Positions 44,823 to 53,205 of a stretch of DNA of 64,000 nt are shown here, piece by piece. Position 1 is the first letter of the stretch, and every line of letters starts with the position of its first letter. Location of the stretch: assembly GCF_042956465.1 (NCBI RefSeq), contig NZ_JBIBGL010000003.1, forward strand, positions 434,001-498,000, in the 5' to 3' direction. Made by a program: the position numbers and the translations under genes. The notes under the pieces are model-generated. The model was given only the letters and a program-made list of their open reading frames with translations. It was not told the origin of the DNA and did no database searches. Source of the stretch: Embleya sp042956465 (GTDB taxonomy: Bacteria > Actinomycetota > Actinomycetes > Streptomycetales > Streptomycetaceae).

Positions 44823-46055
44823 TCAGTGGCCGGTCAACGCCAGCACCCGCCGGGCGGCGGGCCGCTCCAGCAGATCGGCGAACGTGGTCCGCCCCTGGAC
44901 CACCTTGCGGAACACCCGCCAGCCCTGCGGCAGCGTGCTCACCGCATGGTGCAACATCCCGGGATGCCGCTCGAACACGCCGAGCAGGAGCCGTCCGGCG
45001 CGCATCTCACGACCCAGCACCGCATCGATGTCCGCGTGATAGCCGGCGCCGATCTTGTCCACCTCGGCGTCGGTACCCGCCTCGGCCACCAGCGCGGCCC
45101 TCTCCCCCGCCAGCCGGCCCGAGCGCAGCGCGTACGAGATGCCCTCGCGCGTCCACGGCTCCAGCAGTCCGGCGGCGTCGCCGGCGACCAGGACCCGGCC
45201 GCGCGAGAGCGGCGCGCTCTCCTTGCGGCATCGGGTCAGGTGGCCCGACTCGACCGCCGGCCGAAACCCGGCCAGGCCGAGCCGGGCGATGAAGTCGCGC
45301 AGGTAGGCGCGGGTGGCCTCGCCCTCGCCCCGGGCGCAGATCACCCCGACCGTCAACGTGTCGCCCTTGGGAAAGACCCAGCCGTACGAGCCGGGCAACG
45401 GCCCCCAGTCGAGCAGGATCCGGCCGCGCCAGTGCGCGGCGACCTCCGGCGGCACCGGAATCTCCGCCTCCAGGCCCAGATCGACCTGTTCGAAGGTGAC
45501 CCCGACGTAGGCGGAGCTGCGTCCCGCGCTGCCGTCCGCACCGACCACCGCGTGCGCCCGCAGCAGTTCGCCGCCGGCCAGGGTCAGCGTCACCAGGCCG
45601 TCCCGCTCGGCGATCCGGGAGACCGCGACGCCCTCGCGCAGCACCGCGCCCGCGGCCACCGCCGCCCGGGTCAGCGCCTCGTCGAAGCGGGCCCGGTCGA
45701 CCAGGCCGATCAGCGTGGTCCGCGCCGAGCGCACCCGCCGACGGCGGCCGCGCAGGGTGAATTCGACCTCGTGCACCAGGTCTTCGACCGGCGGCTCGAA
45801 ACCGGGCGGAAGGGCGCTCTTGGCGGGGCCGATGATGCCGCCGCCGCAGGTCTTGTAGCGCGGCAGCTCGGCCCGGTCCACGACCAGCACCCGGCGTCCC
45901 GCGCGCGCCGCGGCCAGGGCCGCGGACGCCCCGGCGGGGCCCGCTCCGATCACCACGACATCCCAGGTCACAGGCTCGGCACCGGGGTCGGTACCGGGGT
46001 CGGCGGGCAGTTCGACGGCGGGCACGGCGGCGGCCTCGGGAGAGCTGCTAGTCAT
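44823..46055 (-). CDS. Geranylgeranyl reductase family FAD-dependent oxidoreductase
   Basis: 410 aa from ATG at 46055. FAD-binding motif VVVIGAGPAGASAALAAARAG with VVDRAELPRYKTCGGGI, the GGR-family Cys-Gly-Gly-Gly sequence. A second FAD motif RVLVAGDAAGLLEPWTREGISYALRSGRLAGE is near residue 300. Family members reduce isoprenoid double bonds, for example of menaquinone side chains or geranylgeranyl groups. Which substrate is used here is unknown. The start overlaps a region of divergent promoters toward the antiporter gene. Confidence 0.88.
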   Translation of the reverse strand: MTSSSPEAAAVPAVELPADPGTDPGAEPVTWDVVVIGAGPAGASAALAAARAGRRVLVVDRAELPRYKTCGGGIIGPAKSALPPGFEPPVEDLVHEVEFTLRGRRRRVRSARTTLIGLVDRARFDEALTRAAVAAGAVLREGVAVSRIAERDGLVTLTLAGGELLRAHAVVGADGSAGRSSAYVGVTFEQVDLGLEAEIPVPPEVAAHWRGRILLDWGPLPGSYGWVFPKGDTLTVGVICARGEGEATRAYLRDFIARLGLAGFRPAVESGHLTRCRKESAPLSRGRVLVAGDAAGLLEPWTREGISYALRSGRLAGERAALVAEAGTDAEVDKIGAGYHADIDAVLGREMRAGRLLLGVFERHPGMLHHAVSTLPQGWRVFRKVVQGRTTFADLLERPAARRVLALTGH

Positions 46056-46159
46056 GGATATCGACCCTAGTGCGTCCGTCCGGGCGCTCTTCCCGGGAGG
46101 TCCGCCGCCGACCTGCGCGTCTGCCCGAATGGCCGCCGAATGCGCAATATGCTCCGCCG

Positions 46160-47359
46160 ATGTCCGACGACAGCGCACCATTCCTGATCGTTCTCGCCCT
46201 GGCCTTCGCCGCACCGCTGGTGGCCGATCTGCTCGGGCGCCGGGTCCCGGTGCCCACGGTCGTGGTCGAACTCCTGCTCGGCGTCCTGGTGGGTCCGTCC
46301 GTCCTGGACTGGGTGCACGAGGGGGACGTGCTGACCTACATGGCCGACTTCGGGCTCGCGTTCCTGATGTTCCTGGCCGGTTTCGAGATCGATCCGGGCC
46401 GGCTCAGCGGCCGGCCGCTGCGCCGGGCCACGCTGGGTTGGGCGCTGTCCCTGGTGGTCGGCCTGCTGCTCGGGTTGCTGCTGGTGTGGTCCGGCTCGAC
46501 GATGTCCCGCCTGGTGGTCGGACTCGCCCTGACCACCACCGCGCTCGGCACGCTGCTGCCGATCCTGCGCGACGCGGGCGCGCTGCCGACCCGGTTCGGC
46601 GCGCAGGTGATGGCGATCGGCACGCTCGGCGAGTTCGGCCCGATCGTGGCCGTGTCGCTGCTGCTGAGCGGGCGCAACGCGGGTGCCTCGGCGGTCGCGC
46701 TGGCCTGCTTCGCCGCGGTGACCGTGGTGGTGTTCGCATTCGCCCGTCGACCGTTGCCCGGGGCGCTGGACCGGGTGGTCCGGGCCACGCTGCACTCCAG
46801 CGGCCAGCTCGCCATCCGGCTGGCGGTGCTCGTGCTCGCGCTGTTGGTCTGGGCCGCGGACGAACTCGGCCTGGACGCCCTGCTCGGCGCGTTCGCCGCG
46901 GGGCTGGTCATCCGGCTGCTGCTGTCCGACATGCCCGCCGAGTCGCGCGAGACGGTCGCGGGCAAGCTGGACGGGATCGGCTTCGGGCTGTTCGTCCCGG
47001 TCTTCTTCGTGATCAGCGGCGTGCGCTTCGACGGCCGTGCGCTGTTCTCCGACCTCGGCACGCTCGCCCTGCTGCCGCTGTTCCTGGCGCTGTTGCTCGT
47101 GGTGCGCGGGGTGCCGACGTATCTGCTGGAGCGTGGTTCGCCGGCGGGGGTGCGGCTGGGCCTGTCCCTGTTCGCCTCGGCCGGCCTGCCGCTGATCGTG
47201 GTGATCACCGGCATCGGCGTGGACGAGGGCGAACTGCGCCCGGGCACCGCCGCCGCGATGGTCGGCGCCGGCATGGTCTCCGTACTGGTGTTCCCACTGC
47301 TCGGCATGCGCGCCTATCGCGGCGCCGTCATCGCCGACCCGGCCCTGGCCGAGCGCTGA
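46160..47359 (+). CDS. Cation/proton antiporter, CPA2 family
   Basis: 399 aa with about twelve hydrophobic segments and no C-terminal TrkA domain. The pattern VPTVVVELLLGVLVGPSVLDW...DFGLAFLMFLAGFEIDPGRL is typical of the Na+/H+ exchanger (KefB-like) domain. The start is ATG at 46160; upstream frame extension is unlikely. Ion specificity is not predictable. It is convergent with the polyamine-binding protein gene. Between the stops is a direct repeat of GGCCTCGACCCC. Confidence 0.9.
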   Translation: MSDDSAPFLIVLALAFAAPLVADLLGRRVPVPTVVVELLLGVLVGPSVLDWVHEGDVLTYMADFGLAFLMFLAGFEIDPGRLSGRPLRRATLGWALSLVVGLLLGLLLVWSGSTMSRLVVGLALTTTALGTLLPILRDAGALPTRFGAQVMAIGTLGEFGPIVAVSLLLSGRNAGASAVALACFAAVTVVVFAFARRPLPGALDRVVRATLHSSGQLAIRLAVLVLALLVWAADELGLDALLGAFAAGLVIRLLLSDMPAESRETVAGKLDGIGFGLFVPVFFVISGVRFDGRALFSDLGTLALLPLFLALLLVVRGVPTYLLERGSPAGVRLGLSLFASAGLPLIVVITGIGVDEGELRPGTAAAMVGAGMVSVLVFPLLGMRAYRGAVIADPALAER

Positions 47360-47437
47360 TTCCGCCGACCCCGCCGGCCTCGACCCCGGCCTCGACCCCG
47401 CCGTCGAGCGCGCACCGCCGCTCGCGCGACCCGTGGC

Positions 47438-48655
47438 TCACAGGCCGATGATGTTCCCCCATGCCTTCTCCCAGCGCCGTTCCTCGTCCTCGGTGGTCTC
47501 GCGCATCCCGTGCAGCTTCGCGGTCATCTCGGCGTCCGGGAAGATCAGCGGGTTGCTCGCCGAGTCGCGCATCTCCTGGTCCGAGGACTCGGCCAGCACC
47601 TGCTGCGCGGCCGGGACCGGACACACGTACGCCACGTAGTTCGCCAACTCGGCGGCGACCTCCGGGTCGTAGTAGAAGTCCATCAGCTTCTCGGCGTTGG
47701 TCTTGTGCGCGGCCTTGTTCGGCACCATCAGGTTCTCCGACCACAGCTCGGCGCCCTCCTCGGGCACGACGAACTCGATGTCGGGGTTGTCCAGCTTGAG
47801 CTGGCCGACGTCGCCGGAGTACGCCTGGCAGGCCAGGATGTCGCCACTGGCAAGGCCCGAGGTGTAGTCGTTGCCGGTGAAGCTGCGGATGTGGTCCTTG
47901 TCCACCAGCTTCTGCATCCGCTCCATCACCTTGTCCACGTCCGCGTCCGTGAAGGTCTTGATGTCCGTGCCCTCACCGAGCATCAGCAGCGCGACGGCCT
48001 CCATGAAGCCCGCGAACACGGTGACCCGGCCCTTGAGCTCGGGCCGCCACAGGTCGTTCACCGACCGGATCTCGCGACCCACCAGCTTCTTGTTGTACGC
48101 GATGCCGGTCATCCCGCTCTGCCACGGCACCGTGTACTCGCGCTTGGGGTCGTAGCCCGGGCTGCGCAGCGATTCGGCCAGGTTGGCGTCCACCTGCGGC
48201 AGGTTGGCCTTGTTCAGTTTCTGCACCCAGCCCAGCCGGACGAAGCGGGTGCACATCCAGTCCGAGATGACGATCGCGTCGCGGCCGGGCTCCTTGCCCG
48301 CCTGGATGGCCGGGTGGATCTTGCCGAAGAACTCGTCGTTGTCGTTGATCTCCTCCGAGTACCGGACCTTGATGCCGGTCTTCTCGGTGAAGGCGTCGAG
48401 CGTGGGATGCCGCTGCTCGTCGTTCTCGTCGATGTCGATGTAGAGCGCCCAGTTCGAGAAGCGCACCACCTTCTCCTGCTCCGACCGGTCCCGGCCGCCG
48501 CGCTTGCTCTCCTGGACGTACGCGGAGGGCACGCCGCACGCGGCCAGGGTGCCCACGGCCGCCGCCGCGCCGGTGCCGCGCAGGAACATCCGCCGATCCA
48601 CCCGGTGCCCGGCGATCCGCAGCGGGGACTGGGCGCGAGTGCGGGCGCGGGTCAT
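47438..48655 (-). CDS. potD: Spermidine/putrescine-binding lipoprotein, PotD/PotF-like
   Basis: 405-aa extracellular solute-binding protein. The N-terminus has a twin-arginine signal (DRRMFLRGTGAAAAVGTLAAC) ending in a lipobox, so it is probably a Tat-exported lipoprotein. Binding-protein segments: VVRFSNWALYIDIDENDEQRHPTLDAFTEKTGIKVRYSEEINDNDEFFGKI, VPWQSGMTGIAYN and GDILACQAYSGDVGQL. The ATG at 48655 has AAGGAG 6 nt upstream. It is the missing component of the PotABC importer at 34989-37869. A run of ten G lies in its leader. Confidence 0.92.
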   Translation of the reverse strand: MTRARTRAQSPLRIAGHRVDRRMFLRGTGAAAAVGTLAACGVPSAYVQESKRGGRDRSEQEKVVRFSNWALYIDIDENDEQRHPTLDAFTEKTGIKVRYSEEINDNDEFFGKIHPAIQAGKEPGRDAIVISDWMCTRFVRLGWVQKLNKANLPQVDANLAESLRSPGYDPKREYTVPWQSGMTGIAYNKKLVGREIRSVNDLWRPELKGRVTVFAGFMEAVALLMLGEGTDIKTFTDADVDKVMERMQKLVDKDHIRSFTGNDYTSGLASGDILACQAYSGDVGQLKLDNPDIEFVVPEEGAELWSENLMVPNKAAHKTNAEKLMDFYYDPEVAAELANYVAYVCPVPAAQQVLAESSDQEMRDSASNPLIFPDAEMTAKLHGMRETTEDEERRWEKAWGNIIGL

Positions 48656-48677
48656 CGGCGACTCCTTGGCGAAATGC

Positions 48678-48687
48678 GGGGGGGGGG
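48678..48687. repeat. Ten-base G run in potD leader
   Basis: Ten consecutive G on the plus strand (C on the transcribed sense strand), 23 bp before the start codon and just upstream of the AAGGAG ribosome-binding site. It is the only such homopolymer I noticed in an intergenic region. Confidence 0.6.
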
Positions 48688-48773
48688 TGGGACCTGCTCC
48701 ATGGGCGGGGGACCGCACGGTGGCGTACAAAATGGCCCACCGCATCGTGGCGCCCACCCGCCCCGAACGGCAA

Positions 48774-48819
48774 CACGCACCCTGTCAACCCTCGCGGAGC
48801 GGAGTTGACAGGGTGCGTG
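48774..48819 (-). terminator. Terminator between aldehyde dehydrogenase and potD
   Basis: Perfect 16-bp arms CACGCACCCTGTCAAC and GTTGACAGGGTGCGTG with a 14-nt loop, 37 bp after the aldehyde dehydrogenase stop (48856). Separates it from the binding-protein gene. Confidence 0.9.
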
Positions 48820-48855
48820 CGGGTCGTGCCGACGCCGCGGGTGCGGCGGGGTGGA

Positions 48856-50286
48856 TCAGGCGTCGTAGTTGGTCATCACGTGCTTGATCCGGGTGTAGTC
48901 CTCGAAGCCGTAGCCGGAGAGGTCCTTGCCGTAGCCGGAGTGCTTGAAGCCGCCGTGCGGCATCTCGGCGACCAGCGGGATGTGCGTGTTGATCCACACG
49001 CAGCCGAAGTCGAGCCGCTTGGCCATCCGCATCGCCCGGCCGTGGTCCTTGGTCCACACCGAGGAGGCGAGCGCGTACTGCACGCCGTTGGCGTTGCCGA
49101 GCGCCTCCGCCTCGTCCTCGAACGACTGCACGGTGATGACCGGGCCGAACACCTCGTTCTGGATGATCTCGTCGTCCTGCTTGAGCCCGGAGACCACGGT
49201 CGGGGCGTAGAAGAAGCCCTTGTCGCCGACCTGGTGCCCGCCGGTCTCGACCTTCGCGTGCGCGGGAAGGCGCTCGATGAAGCCGCTGACCTGCTTGAGC
49301 TGGTTGACGTTGTTGACCGGGCCGAAGTACGCGTCCTCGTGCGAGCCGGTCGAGAGGTCGCCGGCGGCGGCGGCCAGCGCGGCGACGAACTCGTCGCGGA
49401 TCGAGGAGTGCACGAGCACCCGGGTGGCCGCGGTGCAGTCCTGGCCGGCGTTGAAGAAGCCGGCACCGGCGATGCCCTCGGCCGCGGCGGCGATGTCCGC
49501 GTCCTCGAAGACCACGACGGGCGCCTTGCCGCCGAGTTCGAGGTGCACCCGCTTGAGATCCTTGGACGCGCTCTCGGCGACCGACATGCCGGCGCGTACC
49601 GAACCGGTGATCGAGGCCATCGCCGGGGTCTTGTGCTCGACCATCAGCCGGCCGGTGTCGCGGTCGCCGCAGATCACGTTGAACACGCCGGCGGGCAGGA
49701 TCTCGCCGATGATCTCGGCGAGCAGCACGGTGGACGCGGGGGTGGTGTCCGACGGCTTGAGCACCACGGTGTTGCCCGCGGCGATGGCCGGCGCGAACTT
49801 CCACACGGCCATCATCATCGGGTAGTTCCACGGCGCCACCTGGGCACAGACACCGACCGGCTCACGGCGCACCATGGAGGTGTGCCCTGCCATGTACTCT
49901 CCGGCCGACTTGCCTTCGAGCATGCGCGCGGCGCCCGCGAAGAAGCGGATCTGGTCCACCATCGGCGGGATTTCCTCGGACGCGGTGAGCGCACGCGGCT
50001 TGCCGGTGTCGAGACACTCGGCGTCGATCAGCTCGTCGGCACGCTTCTCCACCGCGTCGGCGATCCGCAGCAGCGCGAGCTGCCGCTCGGCGGGGGTCGT
50101 CTCGCTCCAGGTCTCGAACGCCGTGGCCGCCGCGCGCATCGCCGCGTCGACATCCCGCTCGCGGGAGAGCGGGGACGTCGCATAGACCTCGCCCGTGGCG
50201 GGGTCGACGATGTCGAGCGTGCCGCCGTCCGCGGCGTCGGTGAACGTGCCGTCGATGTAGTTGCGCAGAGTACGCAGGTCGCTCAT
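48856..50286 (-). CDS. Gamma-aminobutyraldehyde dehydrogenase (second copy)
   Basis: 476 aa from ATG at 50286; the open frame upstream is untranslated leader. Motifs: APWNYPMMMAVWKFAPAIAAGNTVVLKPSDTTP, ITGSVRAGMSV, base Glu in HLELGGKAPVVVFEDADIA, catalytic Cys in NAGQDCTAATRVLVH, EVFGPVITV. The length and GQDCTAATR match PuuC/PatD-type enzymes oxidising 4-aminobutanal to GABA. Divergent from an Lrp-type regulator with a 17-bp palindrome between them, so that protein is the probable controller. Confidence 0.93.
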   Translation of the reverse strand: MSDLRTLRNYIDGTFTDAADGGTLDIVDPATGEVYATSPLSRERDVDAAMRAAATAFETWSETTPAERQLALLRIADAVEKRADELIDAECLDTGKPRALTASEEIPPMVDQIRFFAGAARMLEGKSAGEYMAGHTSMVRREPVGVCAQVAPWNYPMMMAVWKFAPAIAAGNTVVLKPSDTTPASTVLLAEIIGEILPAGVFNVICGDRDTGRLMVEHKTPAMASITGSVRAGMSVAESASKDLKRVHLELGGKAPVVVFEDADIAAAAEGIAGAGFFNAGQDCTAATRVLVHSSIRDEFVAALAAAAGDLSTGSHEDAYFGPVNNVNQLKQVSGFIERLPAHAKVETGGHQVGDKGFFYAPTVVSGLKQDDEIIQNEVFGPVITVQSFEDEAEALGNANGVQYALASSVWTKDHGRAMRMAKRLDFGCVWINTHIPLVAEMPHGGFKHSGYGKDLSGYGFEDYTRIKHVMTNYDA

Positions 50287-50470
50287 GTCCCAAGTCTCCT
50301 TCGAAAACGGGGCGGCGCCGGCAGGACGGTGAGGGGTCGATCCCGGGCTGGGCCGCGTTCCCAGCCTAACCGGATTGCTGTCGGTATCCGCATACCCATC
50401 ACGTACCAACAACTGAATCAGTTGTCTCATTGAGCAAAGTCAACGGATTCCCTTGCGAAAGGCCCATCTG
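50287..50470. promoter_or_regulatory. Divergent promoter region aldehyde dehydrogenase / lrp
   Basis: 184 bp separating divergent genes, markedly richer in A/T after 50380. It contains the 17-bp palindrome described separately and a GAAAGG ribosome-binding sequence for the Lrp gene. Confidence 0.6.
50409..50425. promoter_or_regulatory. 17-bp palindrome, candidate Lrp-type operator
   Basis: ACAACTGAATCAGTTGT: perfect 8-bp arms around a single A. It lies 46 bp upstream of the Lrp gene start and about 123 bp from the aldehyde dehydrogenase start. Size and symmetry suit an Lrp/AsnC dimer. Its right part, GAATCAGTTG, recurs exactly at 27880-27889 upstream of the APC permease. Confidence 0.65.
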
Positions 50471-50962
50471 ATGAGGCAGAGTGACCACGTGGCCGGTCGA
50501 GACAGAAACCCGAACGCTCCGGCCGACGCCGTGTCGAAGGCGATCATCGAGCAGCTCCAGGAGGACGGACGCCGCTCGTACGCCGCGATCGGCAAGGCGG
50601 TCGGTCTCTCGGAGGCCGCAGTGCGTCAACGCGTACAGCGCCTGCTCGACCAGGGCGTGATGCAGATCGTCGCGGTGACCGATCCGCTGACCGTCGGCTT
50701 CCATCGCCAGGCCATGGTCGGGGTCCGTGTCGAAGGAGACATCGACCCCGTAGCGGACATACTGGCCACGATGAAGGAAGTGGACTACGTCGTCATCACG
50801 GCGGGCTCCTTCGACCTCATCGTGGAACTCGTATGCGAGAACGACGACCACCTGCTCGACATCATCAACAAGAGGATTCGAGCGATTCCGGGCGTACGGA
50901 GCACCGAGAGCTTCGTCTACCTGAAGCTTCGGAAGCAGACCTACCAGTGGGGTACTCGATGA
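50471..50962 (+). CDS. Lrp/AsnC family transcriptional regulator
   Basis: 163 aa from ATG at 50471 (GAAAGG 8 nt upstream), in preference to TTG at 50453. The N-terminal HTH is KAIIEQLQEDGRRSYAAIGKAVGLSEAAVRQRVQRLLDQGVM; the RAM effector domain follows (VGFHRQAMVGVRVEGDIDPVADILATMKEVDYVVITAGSFDLIVELVCEND). It is translationally coupled to the downstream aminotransferase (ATGA). In S. coelicolor a regulator at this position controls polyamine use, as I recall; the ligand here is unproven. Confidence 0.92.
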   Translation: MRQSDHVAGRDRNPNAPADAVSKAIIEQLQEDGRRSYAAIGKAVGLSEAAVRQRVQRLLDQGVMQIVAVTDPLTVGFHRQAMVGVRVEGDIDPVADILATMKEVDYVVITAGSFDLIVELVCENDDHLLDIINKRIRAIPGVRSTESFVYLKLRKQTYQWGTR

Positions 50963-52344
50963 CACAGCAGTACGACAACGCGGCTCTCTCCAAGAGCGCC
51001 TACGACCACCTGTGGATGCACTTCACCCGCATGGCGTCCTACGAGAACGCTCCCGTGCCGACCATCGTGCGCGGTGAAGGCAGCTACATCTGGGACACCA
51101 ACGGGCGCAAGTACATCGACGGCCTCGCCGGCCTGTTCGTCGTACAGGCCGGTCACGGCCGCACCGAGCTGGCCGAGGTGGCCCGCAAGCAGGCCGAGCA
51201 GCTCGCCTTCTTCCCGGTGTGGAGCTACGCCCACCCCAAGGCGATCGAGCTGGCCGAGCGGCTGGCGAACTACGCCCCGGGCGACCTGAACAAGGTCTTC
51301 TTCACCACCGGTGGCGGCGAGGCCGTCGAGTCCGCGTGGAAGCTGGCGAAGCACTACTTCAAGCTGACCGGCAAGCCGACCAAGCACAAGGTCATCTCCC
51401 GGGCCATCGCCTACCACGGCACCCCGCAGGGCGCGCTGTCGATCACCGGTCTGCCGGACTACAAGGCGCCGTACGAGCCGCTGGTGCCGAGCACCTTCCG
51501 GGTGCCGAACACCAACCAGTACCGCAAGCCGGAGTTCCTGGCCGACTCCTCGCCCGAGGGCTTCGGCCGCTGGGCCGCCGACCAGATCGAGGTGGCGATC
51601 CTCAACGAGGGCGCGGACACCGTCGCCGCGGTCTTCCTGGAGCCGGTGCAGAACGCCGGTGGCTGCTTCCCGCCGCCGCCCGGATACTTCCAGCGCGTGC
51701 GCGAGATCTGCGACAAGTACGACGTGCTGCTCGTCTCGGACGAGGTCATCTGCGCGTTCGGCCGGCTCGGCACGATGTTCGCGTGCGACAAGTTCGACTA
51801 CGTGCCGGACATCATCACCTGCGCCAAGGGCATGACCTCGGGCTACTCGCCGATCGGCGCGATGCTCGTCTCGGACCGCATCGCCGAGCCGTTCTACAAC
51901 GGCAGCGACAACGTCTTCATGCACGGCTACACGTTCGGCGGGCACCCGGTGTCCTCCGCCGTGGCGCTGGCCAACCTGGACATCTTCGAGCGCGAGGGCC
52001 TGAACCAGCACGTGCTGGACAACGAGTCCAAGTTCCTGGCCACGCTGCAGAAGCTCCAGGACCTGCCGATCGTCGGCGACGTGCGCGGCAACGGGTACTT
52101 CTACGGCATCGAGATGGTCAAGGACAAGAGCACCAAGGAGACGTTCAACGAGGACGAGGCCGAGCGCCTGCTGCGCGGCTTCCTGTCCACCGCGCTCTAC
52201 GACAACGGCCTGTACTGCCGCGCGGACGACCGCGGCGACCCGGTCATCCAGCTCTCCCCGCCGCTGGTCGCGGACCAGGGTGTGTTCGACGAGATCGAGC
52301 AGATCCTGCGCGGAGTGCTGACCGAGGCATGGACCAAGCTGTAG
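50959..52344 (+). CDS. Class III aminotransferase, putrescine/polyamine-pyruvate type
   Basis: 461-aa PLP enzyme. TGGGEAVESAWKLAKHYF, FLEPVQNAGGCFPPP and LLVSDEVICAFGRLG (Asp contacting PLP) precede the Schiff-base Lys in TCAKGMTSGYSPIGA near residue 290. This branch of omega-transaminases includes putrescine-pyruvate and beta-alanine-pyruvate aminotransferases. The start ATG at 50959 overlaps the Lrp stop. Coupling with an Lrp regulator and divergence from the aminobutyraldehyde dehydrogenase gene support a role converting a diamine to an aminoaldehyde, then to GABA. Confidence 0.93.
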   Translation: MTQQYDNAALSKSAYDHLWMHFTRMASYENAPVPTIVRGEGSYIWDTNGRKYIDGLAGLFVVQAGHGRTELAEVARKQAEQLAFFPVWSYAHPKAIELAERLANYAPGDLNKVFFTTGGGEAVESAWKLAKHYFKLTGKPTKHKVISRAIAYHGTPQGALSITGLPDYKAPYEPLVPSTFRVPNTNQYRKPEFLADSSPEGFGRWAADQIEVAILNEGADTVAAVFLEPVQNAGGCFPPPPGYFQRVREICDKYDVLLVSDEVICAFGRLGTMFACDKFDYVPDIITCAKGMTSGYSPIGAMLVSDRIAEPFYNGSDNVFMHGYTFGGHPVSSAVALANLDIFEREGLNQHVLDNESKFLATLQKLQDLPIVGDVRGNGYFYGIEMVKDKSTKETFNEDEAERLLRGFLSTALYDNGLYCRADDRGDPVIQLSPPLVADQGVFDEIEQILRGVLTEAWTKL

Positions 52345-52382
52345 ATCGAGCAGTGGACCCCGGCTATTCGACGAACCCTCAG

Positions 52383-52432
52383 TGAGTCTGCCGCCGTCGC
52401 GCACACGCCAGTGCGCGACGGCGGCAGACTCA
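52383..52432 (+). terminator. Strong terminator after aminotransferase gene
   Basis: Perfect 22-bp arms (52383-52404 and 52411-52432) with a 6-nt loop, 39 bp after the stop at 52344. It is the longest perfect stem seen in the window. Confidence 0.92.
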
Positions 52433-52548
52433 TGTCCGGGGTGCCTGGCACGAAGTGCGCGTCAGGGCCCCGAAGAACCGAGAAATACACCGTCACATCG
52501 ACCCGCCCGCGCCGACCGGCGCCGCGCTCGGATCACCGAAGAGGCCCG

Positions 52549-53205
52549 ATGAGCCACCCCACGCCAGGCTCCACCCCCCGCACCCGGATACGCCGCCTGC
52601 CCCACCACGCCGTGCCGGACCGAACCGCGCTGCACGCCGTGCTCGACGCCGGTCTGGTCGGACACCTCGCGATCACCGGCGAGGACGGTCAGCCGTTCGT
52701 CCTCCCGGTCGCCTACGCCCGGGACGGCGAACGTGTGCTGATCCACGGCTCGACCGGCAGCCGACTCTTCCGCGGCCTGGCCGCGGGCGCGCCGACCTGC
52801 CTGACCGTGACCCTGCTCGACGGCCTGGTGGTGGCCCGCTCGGCGTTCGAATCGTCCATGCACTACCGCAGCGCGATGGTGCTCGGCTCGTGCGTCGTGC
52901 TGCCCGAGGACGAGAAGGTCGCCGCGCTGGACCTGCTCACCGACCGGCTGCTGCCCGGCCGCCGGGACGAGTTGCGCCCGCACCGGGCCCGGGAACTCGC
53001 CGCGACGCTGGTGCTCGCACTGTCCCTGGACGAGGCGTCGGTGAAGATCTCCTCCGGACCGCCGGACGACGCGGACGAGGACCTGGACACCCCGATCTGG
53101 GCCGGCGTGGTGCCCATCACCGAGCACTTCGGCGAGCCCGTGCCCGCCCCCGACCTGCGCTTCGATCTGCCCGCGCCGGACTACCTGAGGAAGTGGCAAC
53201 GATGA
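52549..53205 (+). CDS. Pyridoxamine 5'-phosphate oxidase family flavoprotein
   Basis: 218 aa from ATG at 52549, preceded by GAAGAGG. FMN-binding split-barrel of the Nim/PNPOx-like type: GLVGHLAITGEDGQPFVLPVAYARDGERVLIHGSTGSRLFRGL, and FESSMHYRSAMVLGSCVVL. Not a classical PdxH, which is smaller and differs at the substrate site. It may be a flavin reductase or a heme or nitro-compound enzyme; this is unresolved. Coupled by an ATGA overlap to the amine oxidoreductase downstream, suggesting a related redox role. Confidence 0.82.
   Translation: MSHPTPGSTPRTRIRRLPHHAVPDRTALHAVLDAGLVGHLAITGEDGQPFVLPVAYARDGERVLIHGSTGSRLFRGLAAGAPTCLTVTLLDGLVVARSAFESSMHYRSAMVLGSCVVLPEDEKVAALDLLTDRLLPGRRDELRPHRARELAATLVLALSLDEASVKISSGPPDDADEDLDTPIWAGVVPITEHFGEPVPAPDLRFDLPAPDYLRKWQR

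Noticed and set aside
52383..52432. 22-bp perfect inverted repeat as a possible transposon end or attachment site
   Set aside because: Single short-loop hairpin directly after a stop codon with no partner copy or transposase; a transcription terminator explains it.
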